A stretch of DNA of 64,000 bases, from positions 496,001 through 560,000 of the forward strand of contig OX596001.1 in the NCBI GenBank assembly GCA_951394045.1, in the 5' to 3' direction. The number at the start of each line of letters is the position of its first letter. The first letter of the stretch is position 1. The notes beneath the pieces were generated by a model, which did no database searches, had not been told where the DNA came from, and saw nothing but the letters and a program-made list of their open reading frames with translations. The translations under genes and the position numbers were made by a program. Positions 10,406-21,145 of this stretch are shown here, piece after piece. The DNA is from Nitzschia sp. DOCU1. Taxonomy: Eukaryota; Bacillariophyta; Bacillariophyceae; Bacillariales; Bacillariaceae.

Positions 10406-12396
10406 CGATAGAGATAGAAGAGACTTCTTGTAGTTTGCGGTATTTGTAGCCGATGCACCTACGGTATTTTCCGAAACTCATCATGCATAAAAGGAGAAGC
10501 GGTCGTCGTCATCCGTCCTCGGTGTATTGCAGAAATGGCGGCAAATTGCGGCTTATGTCCGGTCACGTAGGTAGCTAAGATTTTATAAAGAAGAAAGGGG
10601 AAAAAAGAAAGGAAAAAATTCAAAGAACAAAAGGAAGGCGAATATTCCTTATCCCCAATAACAAGAGATACCTTTTAACGGGATGACCTACCACGATGAC
10701 AATCGCTGGCTGGCTTGCGCTCGCGTTCAAGTCGAATTGGTCCAATTTTGTCATTGAATTGCGGCCGAGCGGCGACAATGGCGCAACACAAAAAGCCATT
10801 CATTCACTGTCGAACTTTCATTTGCGAGTAATTCTCGAGTACTGCTGCTGCACTCCCACCACCGCATGTGTGTAAACTCCTTGATTTGCGCTATACACTG
10901 GTTTCAGCAGCAGTATTATTCGATTTCTATTTATTATTCAATTACTACTTCAATATTATGAAGGTAAGTGCATTCCATCCCGGACCAAAGTATTTTGATT
11001 CATGCATTTCACTCACATTGTCATTTGAACTTGACAACCTGCTCACCACCCCGGCATCTATATGAATCGCCTGTTGCGGCGTTTGCTGCCAATATACTCA
11101 CAATACGAAGCTGCCATCGCCGCCGCCGCCACTTTCAACTCGTCAATCATTTCTTTCCCTGTCAACGAACGCTACAATCAACTTTGAATCGCTGTGAATT
11201 CGTCTACAAGCTACCGCTGAACAAGAACTACACTACAATACACTTCATTACTCGCTTCCACCTCTACGAAAGCTGCCGCCACGCCGCTATTGCTTCCTTC
11301 ATCTCGTCGGTCATTTTGTTCCTGGGTTGTTGGTTTCGCTGTCAACAAACGCTACAATCAACTTTGAATCGCTGTAGATTCGTCTAGAAGCTGCCACCAC
11401 CACGAGAACTATACCACACTATACTTCATTATTCCTGGCTACCTCTACAAAGCCGCCACCCTGTCAGTGTTTTGTTGAACTGTTCGGTCATTTCTTCTTT
11501 CGAGAGGATACAACGAATGCAACAATCAACTTATGGCGGCCTCTTTGGAACAATATAGGATTGCTCGTATAATACTAATAGAAAGCTCGAGAAGAAACAT
11601 AGATTCATCGTTCAATAGGTCACCAAGTGCATAGGGGATCATTAAAAAGGAAATAGAGAGGCAATGGCCAAAGGTAGTTGCAGTCGCGAGCGAGGAGTGG
11701 ATGGTTCATCGACTGATACGAACAAATCGACTCGTATGACTATCAATCGGACCGCGGCATTCGGTTCAGTGACGTCAAGAACCCATTTATTCACTTTCTA
11801 ATTGATGTTTTACACTTTTTGGAGCAATCCTATTGGTGGCCTATTGGTGGCTTACACTTTTCTGACCGGTTAGAATCAGCCGAAAGGGCTCAATTATGAC
11901 AATTCCGAGGCCTTTTTGTCAAGGGCTTACACTTTAGCTACCTACGTGGCCGGACACTTGCCCAAATTGCTAATGCTACCGCGTCAATGGCATCTCTTCT
12001 AGCTGCGATTCCCCGAAAATCAAGCGAGCCGCCAATTAACGCAACTGCGACAACAGAAGGTTTGCTAATAGCGTCTAAATAATAGCATCATGGAATTTTG
12101 AAATTGGAGCCACTACTGACTATCAAACAATAAATTGCGTGCCCTGCCTTTCAATTTGTGGGATTCAGAACATTCTTGTTCTTCGAGAAAGTATTGAGTT
12201 CTTTATGCCTTCGGGTTCCTTCATATTGAGCCTCCGCGTTTGTAAAACTTAATGATCGCCCCAATAAGCGCCGAACCTACGAGCGAGGGTTCACAAATTG
12301 TGCATCACATTCCCATAAAACAAACAAGGACAGGTCCAAACCTCATACCCTCACGAGCTATACGATACTACAACTTCATTGAATAAATCGGTTAAG
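10406..12396. other. Gene-poor stretch upstream of the HSF gene
   Basis: About 2 kb with no convincing gene. It contains a 180-bp-period degenerate repeat at about 11120-11540 (listed separately) and A/G-rich low-complexity sequence at 10585-10640. A TGACGTCA-like element lies near 11770. The last few hundred bases should hold the HSF gene promoter. Confidence 0.45.
11120..11540. repeat. Degenerate tandem repeat, about 180-bp period
   Basis: The block around GTCAACGAACGCTACAATCA at 11161 recurs at 11341 (exactly 180 bp on) with few changes. A weaker third copy lies near 11510 (ACAATCAACTT shared). CCGCCACC-type and CTACAAAG/CTACGAAAG segments repeat with the same spacing. No long frame runs through it. 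Origin unknown. Confidence 0.6.
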
Positions 12397-13699
12397 ATGA
12401 ACAAATGTGCTGACACGCCGACCACCAGCCCACCAGCAGAGGACAAACAAGGGTCGTCGCAGCAGCCGCGGCTGCTGAAAGAAGAATGCACTGCAACGCT
12501 GACTCAGCCATGCAATAACGAAGACGAAGACAAGACCAACAAGAATGTGTCGCGCGTAGACAGCACTGTCGAAGTACCACGGGCTAAGTCTCCCTCCTCT
12601 TTGAACCCCAAACAGCAAGCTCAATTTCCTTCTCATCTCCTCCTCTTCCCCAGTAGACTGCGCCGCCTATTGGACGACGCTGAAGCAGAAAATAATCAAC
12701 ACATCATCTCTTGGTTACCGAATGGTAAAGCCTTCAAAGTTTATGATCCCGTCGCCTTTTCAGATAAACTTCTCAACAGGTATTTCCGCCAGACCCATTT
12801 CAAGAGCTTTACCCGCCAACTGTACGTATTCCCCAACGCCGCGAAACACAAACAAGCAGCAGCGGCAGCACGACTTCTTGAAAGCGATCATGCTGATAAA
12901 AGGCTCACACAGTGTTTCACGAACCCTTTTCACCCTCTCCGACCCGGCTCATAACAGGTACCACTACGGCTTTGGTAAGGTCGACACGGTAACGGAGCGC
13001 GGGGCCTTTTACCACCCGAGGTTTCGACGCGACAACATTGATTGTTGTATCTCGTTGGACCGCAAGACAGCCAGGGCGCACATTGAAACGGTCCACAATC
13101 GCCTAGTTCGTGTTCTTACAGCAGATGGTGTATACCCAAAGGGAGGACGCACCTACTACACCAGCTTTCCCGAAAAGAAGAAGTCATCATGTCGTGGGCC
13201 CCCCATTAGCACCCAGAAACTCCAAGGCCTATCTGGCAACACCACCCACCAAGAACGTGGTGCTGCTAGCAGCACTACGGAGGAAATGCCCATTGAAGAG
13301 GCAGCAGCTCGCGCTCTCCTGGCTTATAGGTTCTTGAAGTTTAATGAGGACCCCGACCAAGTCGTCGAGCCAACTATGCTTGAACCCACATTTACCGCAT
13401 ACTCGGGTTTGAAAGACAGTGGCACTTTTATAGGTCAGCCACACCCGCGTATCGACGTGGGCTGCTGCTCACCTCCGAACAAAGCAGAACACACCAAGGA
13501 TTGGTTCTCCAACATCGAAGAAAGGTTTTCCAAACTCGACGATAATTCTAGTTGGGTTGCTCATACGATCTTGTCAGACGAAAGCGCACCCCGCGTCCAG
13601 CTGCTGGAGCCCCGGTCTCTAGAGGCAATGACCTTGTACCCGGATATCAAACTATGTGCTGCTGCCAGCACGACCCCAGCGCCATTCGAGTTCAGTTGA
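12397..13699 (+). CDS. HSF-type transcription factor (2 exons)
   Basis: Exons 12397-12821 and 12958-13699 are joined across a 136-bp GT-AG intron, giving 388 residues. The splice restores the heat-shock-factor DNA-binding domain: QFPSHLLLFPSRLRRLL, then IISWLPNGKAFKVYDPVAF, YFRQTHFKSFTRQL joined to YHYGFGKV, and GAFYHPRFRRDN. The domain spans roughly residues 76-185. The last ~200 residues lack an obvious heptad-repeat trimerisation domain. HSF proteins bind nGAAn-type elements in the nucleus, and the family is greatly expanded in diatoms. The intron sits inside the recognition-helix segment. I chose the ATG at 12397 over an in-frame TTG at 12379. Confidence 0.88.
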
Positions 13700-15242
13700 A
13701 AAGCGCGCACCAAGGCCTCCAAATCATGCCCACCCCGTGTACCATGTACTTGATCAGTACATTCATAGAATGATCATAAGATAGAAAAAACACTACACAC
13801 ATGAACGGAGCTCATTCTTGTCGCGTTAACAAGTTGGTGGCGAGTTCTTCGCACCAGTCTGCGACGGATCGTCGCCTCTCACAAATCTCAAATCAGTTCA
13901 TCAATTTCAAACGATGGATAAAGGGTAATGGGTAGCAGATCTGTTTACATTGCAATAGAGTAGGCCTTGTATCATGATCAACCGACCTTGGAGGAACTTG
14001 GCTATCGTATGCTTGGTGCCAAAATATGTGTTGTTTGCAACGCACAGCACATCCATCGTTTTTGAGACCCACAAGGACGGAAACCAATAAATAATTGAGT
14101 ACCGGATTGCCGAGTTTTTCGTAACTGGCGCTGTGACGTCATCGAATCGTTTTCACACGTCATTCACCGTCCTCCGAGAAATGACGGGCGCCGCGGGAAT
14201 ACGTGCTAAAAGTCAACATTCCCTTTTAGCTTTGTGGTGGGCGAGGACTGACGCAGAGGAAAGAAAAAAGGCGAAATGACCGAAGGTCTCTACCTCTAGC
14301 TACCGTAGTCTGCCAACAGGGGCTTAAATTTAATCCACCAATTATTATCAATCGTCATCCCAACATATGCCTCGTGGGGTCATCCGCACCGAAATCCGAT
14401 TTCGCACATCTCTACACCACGCGATTTCATCCACCGATTACCAGTCATCATCCCGCCCACATAATAAGGTCCACATCCCCCCCACTCCCTGTGACGTAAG
14501 TCCTCGGTTGTCATTTGAGACTTTCGCCTTACCCCTAGGTACGTCCGCTGTGCACCTACTACACTACCTGGTACGCGATTTCATCGACTTGCTGCCACCA
14601 CTGAAGTTCATTCGGCCCCCCGAAGCCATGATGATTAGGAAAGGGGCAACATTAAGATTCTGGCGACTCAAGCATCACTCATTACCGACAGTAGTACTAG
14701 TAGGACGATGTAGTGTCAAATCGAGAGAAACACCAGGTACTTCTTCCCTAGGGAACCAACTCAAACCTCTCCCGTCAAGCTTAACCCAACCCTTCTAACC
14801 TCTCGATAACGATTTCCCCATATTTCGCACACACAAACATCATGCTTTCATAGCACTAGAGAGATTCTGCAACATGCGATTTTGCAGCACGTGCTTTCGT
14901 ACAACACTACGCAATTTCCAAAGATTTCACAACACGTGATTTCGTTACAGGGCAAGCCCTTTAGATTTCGCAACACGCAGGCTTAGTGATACCAAGCCAC
15001 GCTATATATGCCCGTGACACGCGTGCTTGTTGCCATTTGCTGGGTTCATTGAACCTACGGAAGCCGATTCTCCAGTAATACTGACTGTACTACTGTCGCG
15101 TGGTTGTATGTGCTCCAAGGAAAGGACGACCTGATTAAACAGTACATACGAGTGGCTGGGCTCGCCATGCTCGCCAACAACGGAACTTACCTTTAATTTT
15201 TATACATACACCGTTTTAAAATAAAGTAAAGCCAAGATCATT
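13700..15242. other. Intergenic stretch, no gene recognised
   Basis: About 1.5 kb. A TGACGTCATCG CRE-like site lies near 14131. A short direct-repeat family of the type CAACACGTGATTTCG recurs between 14870 and 14980. The frame at 14367-14798 is Ser/Pro/His-rich, and I do not accept it as a gene. Confidence 0.45.
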
Positions 15243-16384
15243 ATGCGGGTCGAGCATGTCGTCCAACAAAGCGCATCCAAACATGGATCGAGATCTTCAT
15301 CTGATCATCAATTCTTTCACTGGCATCTTGACGTCTTCGTATGCTTCATCATGGTTGACTTCGATCAAGCTACTCTCGAACAACATGAATCGGACTTCCT
15401 TTTCCTTTGCTGGACAGTTTTTATGGACAGAGAACCCCCCATTGGCGCGCCTGCTACTGTCAAACGAAACTTTTTGGGAGCGTTTGGTTGTTCAGCCACG
15501 GTTGCGGCAAAAGCGTGGATGCTCCATGTTGATCGAGGATATGACTGGAGCTCACCGCTTGAGATGAAAAAGCGCATGATGTGGGGCTTTCTTTTGATGA
15601 ACTTGTACCCAAACGAGCGTCAGATGGCCCTTGCGTGCAAAGCCGACGAGAAGACACTTCGCAAATGGGCGTGGTTTTTCGTAGATGAAATTTCGATGCA
15701 GGAAGTAGACGTTGTAAGTACCAATTGATCGTATCAATTACTTCATTTTGTATACTCACATCATTTCTCCACGATTGTTGTTCATAGATTGTCTGGGATA
15801 ATCGATACGCTGGCGACATTGGAAACGATTGTTTGGTGTCGGTCGATTGTGCCGATTTTCGTTGCCTTGGGCGGAAACTTCCAAATGGGCGCCTCAACAA
15901 AGCCTGGTACTCATACAAGTTCAAAGCGCCAGGTTTGCGATATGAAATAGCTGTCTGTATCTTGACAGGCTGCATTGTTTGGATCAATGGTCCTTTCATG
16001 CCGGGTGACTGGGTGGATGTTGAGATTTTTCGCATTGGTCTACTTCACATGCTGGACGAGGGTGAACGGGTGGAAGCGGATGATGGCTATGGAGGAGAGT
16101 CTCCCCAGTATTGCAAGGTCCCCTCCAAAGCAACAAATCCGCCAAGCAGGAAGAAATTGCAGACTAGGGTTCGTCTTCGGCACGAAACGATGAACAAGAG
16201 GATGAAGAATTGGGGGTGTCTAGTGCAGCGATTCCGTCATGGAATCAAGAAGCACTCCACTTGTTTTCGAGCGGTTGCTGTTCTAACACAACTAGCAATC
16301 GAATCTGGAGAAGAACTTTTTGATGTCCGTGAGTACAATGACGAATGGGATGATGATTTTGTACGTAATGTGTTGGGTCTCTAA
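15243..16384 (+). CDS. DDE superfamily endonuclease (diatom transposase-like, 2 exons)
   Basis: Exons 15243-15713 and 15788-16384 with a 74-bp GT-AG intron, 355 residues. An alternative start is MVDFDQ at 15351. The order of motifs is that of the DDE endonucleases abundant in diatom genomes: SVDCADFRC (first Asp), NKAWYSYKFKAPGLRYE, VWINGPFMPGDWVDVEIF, EADDGYGGE (second Asp), and RLRHETMNKRMKNWG (the Glu), ending in FRAVAVLTQL...GEELFDVREY. All three presumed catalytic acidic residues are present and the frame is undamaged. I saw no terminal inverted repeats, so this may be either an active element or a domesticated copy. In this family the enzyme would cut and join DNA in the nucleus. Confidence 0.8.
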
Positions 16385-16578
16385 TTTCACTACTAAATTG
16401 AGTAGTACACTACTATAGAATGTACAAATAATAGAAACTAGAGTAATCGAATTACCGACAAGCATTGATTGGCAACAAATCATTGGAAGGTATTGCGATA
16501 GCTGATAGGATAGATGCGAGGACTTGAAAATGAAGTTATGCCGTTCTCGGTGGCATCTGGGGTCAAACTAGTTCTGCT

Positions 16579-17151
16579 CTAGCTGCATACATAACTCCCT
16601 TCGTCCCCATCCAATTCTCCATTGTCTTCATCCTCATTCAATTCTCTTCCGAAAAGCTCTGCCACAGCTTCTACGATGCACGGGCATTCCTCATCCATGC
16701 ATTCACCCCAGCAGAAAACTTCAAAGGAGCACCTGGCACACTGACGAGGCGAATTGCAGTCGATGCAAAGAGCCTGACGGCATATGACACATTTTGGATC
16801 GGATAGAAGGCAGTCGACGTCCAAATGCCATTCTCGAGAAAGAGTTGGAAACGGCTCAGGTCGATTTGTGGACGTACAAACTTGCAAAGGCATTCCACAG
16901 CCAGCGCAATCACGAGGATGTTTTGGTGCGTGGTGGAATTCGCACAAGACAAAGCCCACTTCATCTTGTAGCCACTGTTGCACATTTCCAGGACGGTCAA
17001 CACCAATGGTGTGAAACTCGACTTGGAGGATGTCGTCAAAGCCCTGGAGGTCCACAAACCTATGGAAATTCAAAAGGTTTGCAACAACTGGAGCGGGCAG
17101 CTGCAAAATCTGCAACAATATGCATGTTTTGCTGGATGCGTCGTCTTTCAT
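16579..17151 (-). CDS. Cys-rich hypothetical protein, possible zinc-binding C-terminus
   Basis: 190 residues from the ATG at 17151. The frame extends upstream to 17412, but that part is low quality and includes a His/Gln-rich stretch, so I chose the inner start. The N-terminus (LLQILQLPAPVVANLLNFHR) looks like a short helical, F-box-like segment. The C-terminal half has Cys pairs in CAGCGMPLQVC, CVICRQALCIDC, CARCSFEVFC and CMDEECPC, a pattern that would suit two or more zinc sites. The tail is acidic (ELNEDEDNGELDGDEGS). No family was recognised. It lies tail-to-tail with the DDE endonuclease gene. Confidence 0.5.
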   Translation of the reverse strand: MKDDASSKTCILLQILQLPAPVVANLLNFHRFVDLQGFDDILQVEFHTIGVDRPGNVQQWLQDEVGFVLCEFHHAPKHPRDCAGCGMPLQVCTSTNRPEPFPTLSREWHLDVDCLLSDPKCVICRQALCIDCNSPRQCARCSFEVFCWGECMDEECPCIVEAVAELFGRELNEDEDNGELDGDEGSYVCS

Positions 17152-17429
17152 TGCCTGCTGCTGGTGCTGGTTGGAATGAGAAGGTGTTGTTGTTGGAATG
17201 AAGAGTGAATGATGGATTACGTTTGCAACCTGGCATGTGGCTGATGAGACGATCGACCCGCCCGCCTTGGCATTTGGCAGGCGCCTCTCAAAAGATTTTG
17301 CTTTGGGGGCAGGTTGTTCCCCGAAGAAGAGAGCCTTGATGAAGAAGGCATCTTGCGAACAAGGCAATAGATTTCGAGCACCTGGCGAACAAGGAACAGA
17401 TTTCAAAGGCAATGACGGGTGTTAAGTGG

Positions 17430-17820
17430 ATCACATTCTTAAGTAGAATCTACTTATTGCTGACATATTTTTTGTTAAGTATTTACATATTACATGTGCA
17501 GTATTTACGTTTTACATATGATGTATTTACGTATTACATATGCAGTATTGACGTATTACCTATGCTGTATTGACATATTTTATATGCTGTATCTACTTAA
17601 TTTTAAGTCAATACGACACAAAAATGTGTCGTATCTACTTAAAAATATGTAACGTGAAGTATTGACATATTTTTGTGACGTAATTACATATCACACATGC
17701 AGTATTGACGTAATACATATGCAGTATTTTCGTATTACATATGCAGTATTGACATATTACATATGCACTTGCGACGTATTTTATATGCTGCTTCTACTTA
17801 AAATATAAGACATTTCCCGG
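17430..17820. repeat. AT-rich minisatellite with TATGCAGTATTGACGTATTA-type units
   Basis: About 390 bp of degenerate tandem units of roughly 20-23 bp, built from ATGCAGTATTGACGTATTA variants such as CATATGCAGTATTTACGT and CATATTTTATATGCTGTAT. TCTACTTA/TAAGTAGA motifs lie at both edges and in the middle. It lies between the Cys-rich gene and the low-complexity gene, and no frame crosses it. Confidence 0.75.
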
Positions 17821-18298
17821 CTTTTTTCAGCAGTGTTTTAAGTGGACTCTTGCTAGGGGCAATTTACAAAGACAGAACAGGTTCTGATACAGAGCACGTA
17901 CTAATGCAGTCTGGCACTGAAAGCTTTTAGACTTGGGGGCAGCTGGATGCGGGGGATATTGATCATTTTGAGTCATGTGTGGGACTCCCCCCAGTGGGTG
18001 GGAGTCAAGTTGCCAATTCGCCCCTTCTCCTGTAGACGAGCGTACCAAATTCAACGAGTTCGAGCCTGCAGGGCCCTTGGCGCAGAAGTCCAGACACAGA
18101 TCAACGAAAATCCTGAGCAACTTTTTGTTCTCTTGAGTACCAGCTTCTCGTATATTTCTACGGATTCCTTTGAGAAGCTTGCCGCAACAACTTTTTGGAT
18201 GCCGCAATGCTGCAAGAGCTCACTTTTTGGGAAAGCCAAACTATTGAAACAAGAAGCAAACGGTAAGAACCTTGAATTGCGTTCATTCAGCATCAGCC

Positions 18299-20582
18299 AT
18301 GGCCGGTCGTACCCGTGGAGAAAACCCTGCACCAGCTAGGGGTGTCCTTCGTTGGGGACAGGAAGAACGCAACCTGCTGCAGCGACTGTTGCGGCTTGGC
18401 GACACCAACCCAAACGATCCCGAAGCTGCTGATCCGCAACGCATGATAGCGGAAGTTGGGTATCTCCAAGGGCTCCATGACCGTCATCCTCTCTTCCGCC
18501 GACATGCAAAGAGGAACTTTTATCAAAATGCCCGCCGGGCTGCAGCTGAATACACGGCTGACCGGGCCTTGCAGGGCGCTCGCCGCCGTGATGGTGGTGA
18601 GTCCATGGCTATTGCTGTACATCAAAAGTTGCTGTGCTATGATTGATTATTCTATTCTAACAAACTGTTCCTTTCCATATGCTGTGGTAGGACCCGGTGC
18701 TGCTGCTGGCGCCACCGACGACGAGGACGACGAGGACGACGACGAGGATTTCGTTGTCACCAACGAAGAAGACGAAGATCTCGCCAATCGTGGCATAGAT
18801 CCAATTGACGCCGAAGAGCTAGCATCTCTAGCTCGTGATCAAGCCGCCCACAACCGTCCAAGAGTCCCATCCAACCAAAGAGAACCCCCTACCGTCAGGA
18901 ATCTGCAACTCCGTCGAGCAAATCGTACTCGCAACGCTCGCGAGCCAGACGAACAACAAGACATCGTTGAGCAAATCGAAGCCATGCGTATTTCTGCTGA
19001 TGCGATGAGCTTCATGTCCCAGCAATATGACTGGCATGAAACAATCATCCCACCGAGCAACAACTCACCATACCATCGCAAGACGGTAGAAGTTCTTCTC
19101 CCCGGTCCTACTCATGAGGACCAGGTTGAGTGTACCGTCGAAGACGAGGGTATGACCCTTGTTCTTCGGTACCAAGCTCCCAGTGTGTGGTGGAACCACA
19201 ATCGCACTGCCATCCGGCGCTCAGCGCAGTACTCGAACCATCGTGTCATGATGCAGCGCCAGGCAATCGAAGAAATGCGGAAGAAGAACAACTTCCAGCC
19301 AATGATTTGCGAGAAGCGTATCTCGCTAAATCACAAAGTTGATGCCCGCTTCACGACCCGTGACGACCATGGAAATGAAGGCACCGTCCCATCTGGCCTT
19401 GAAATTTGCCAGTACATCCACCATGACCCAGAGTTCACTCGTCTTGGGTACACCGTGTGGATCCTGTCCGTTGAGATGACGCATGCTGAAAAGCTTGCGT
19501 CGACTCCTGGACGAGCACGGGGTTTCACCAACTTCGGGGCGATTGATCCCGACATGCCCCCAACCACATCGGGTGGTGGCGGCGGTCCATCTCCTGGTTG
19601 GTCTCCTAGTGGATATCCTGGTGGCGGCCCTCCTGGTGGTTGGGGTCCCTGGCCTCAGCAACCAACATCATACCCCCCTGGTCCGCAGCCATACCCCCCT
19701 GGTCCGCAGCCTCAGCAACCAACATACCCCCCTGGTCCGCAGCCTCAGCAACCAACATACCCCCCTGGTCCTCAGCCTCGGCCTGGTCCTCAGCCTCGAC
19801 CTGCTCCTCAGCCTCGGCCTGCTCCTCAACCTCGGCCTGCTCCCCAACCTCGACCTGCTCCCCAACCTCGACCTGCTCCTCAGCCTCGACCTGCTCCTCA
19901 GCCTCGACCTGCTCCCGCTCCTGGTGCTCCCGCCCCCTCACGCAATGTCCGCTCCTCAAGTGCTGGTCGTGGACCCCGCCCTGTTCCACACCCACGTCCA
20001 GCTCCCGGTGACTGGAGCGCCCAGGAAAGAGCTGCTGCTGCTGCCGCCGCCGCCCAAGCTGCTGCCGCCCAAGCTGCCGCCGCCCAAGCTGCCGCCGCCC
20101 AAGCTGCCGCCGCCGAAGAAGCTGCCGCCGCCGAAGAAGCTGCTGCGGCTGCTGAAGCTGCTGCTGCCGAAGAAGCCGCTCATTATCAAGAGCCAAATGA
20201 TGATGGGGGGTGGTTTTCCGGTGACGACGTGGAAGAAAATCATGAGCAGGATGACTATCATGACTCCTCCCAGGAAGAACAGGAAGAATACGACGATGGT
20301 ATCAATGACGATTTTGCAGATGTGGGGGGCGAAGCTGAGGCGCCAGCAGACGATCGTGGCGGCTTTGGCTTCGCCGGCATGGCTGGCGAGTTTATGCGCA
20401 ACTTCCGCGGACGCAACAACGAAGAAGAAGTAGGGGGAGATGATGGCACGAGCGCAAGCAGCGCGCGCAGCCATGCTGCCCAGCAGCAGGCGGATGAGCA
20501 GCAGCAGGCGGATGAGCAGCACCAGTATGGACTGCGCAGTCGCTCCACTGGTTCTCGCCCTGCTCCCTTTTTCCGTATGTAG
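18299..20582 (+). CDS. Hypothetical low-complexity protein with Pro- and Ala-rich repeats (2 exons)
   Basis: Exons 18299-18596 and 18691-20582 with a 94-bp intron (donor gtgagt), 729 residues. The N-terminal ~100 residues are helical and Arg-rich (GQEERNLLQRLLRLG, RRHAKRNFYQNARRAAAEY). An acidic run follows. A folded-looking region of about 200 residues begins KTVEVLLPGPTHEDQVECTV and resembles the start of a p23/Hsp20-like beta sandwich, but I am not sure. Then come tandem TYPPGPQPQQ and RPAPQP units (19660-19930), an alanine-rich QAAAA/EEAAAA stretch (20030-20180) and an acidic C-terminus. The repeats are clean in frame, which suggests purifying selection on the frame. Function unknown; a DNA-bound or structural role is possible. 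Confidence 0.65.
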
Positions 20583-20606
20583 GCCCAAGAAGGCCCACCA
20601 CTCCTT

Positions 20607-20725
20607 ATGGCCCTCCCTCTCCTTTAGGAGAGGTCCTTATGAAAGGGAGGCCCATCGAAAGGCACCACACACTCTTGGTGGCCCTCCCCCTCCTGAAACC
20701 AGGTTTCAGGAAAGGGAGGCCCACC
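20607..20725. repeat. Two tandem long hairpins after the low-complexity gene
   Basis: Hairpin 1 (20607-20655) pairs ATGGCCCTCCCT with AGGGAGGCCCAT around an inner CTCCTTTAGGAG palindrome. Hairpin 2 (20677-20725) pairs GGTGGCCCTCCC with GGGAGGCCCACC around CCTGAAACCAGGTTTCAGG. The two are related and begin about 25 bp after the stop codon, so they lie in the probable 3' UTR. Confidence 0.75.
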
Positions 20726-21145
20726 CATCCGTGGTCCTCGAAAGAATAGTAGTAGCATAGTGTCTCTGACTATATAGTATATATTGTTGCATGTCAAAGT
20801 GGGCTGAAGTTTTGAAGTCAAATCTAGTAGATACTTTTAAAATGTATGCATGGCCCCGCTCGCACTCTAGAAATTGTTTCCGCCTCCAACCATCAGTGCT
20901 GCAAACTAAGGGTAGGTCTCCTGGTACCTATATACTTTGGTCTTGTCCTCATCCTCTCCGCCAGTCGACACAAAGCTAAACGTACATGTCTCCTAGTAGC
21001 CCCTATTCCCGCGGAGCCACGAGAAAAGTTCCGACGACGATGGGCGAAGAGGAAGGATGAGCCGAAGAGGACCACTCGCTCAACGCACAAACATCACTTC
21101 GAAGTCATTTTACTTTCTAGCCTTGGTCGTAACGCCTCGTCTACC

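Noticed and set aside
12379..12954. 191-residue frame as a truncated HSF gene
   Set aside because: It reads through a clear GT-AG intron. Splicing at 12822/12957 restores the full HSF domain, so no truncation is needed.
19483..20433. Leu/Pro-rich and Ser-rich frames overlapping the low-complexity gene
   Set aside because: Shifted readings of the CCT/GCC repeats; the frame joined by the 18597-18690 intron carries the non-repetitive folded region.
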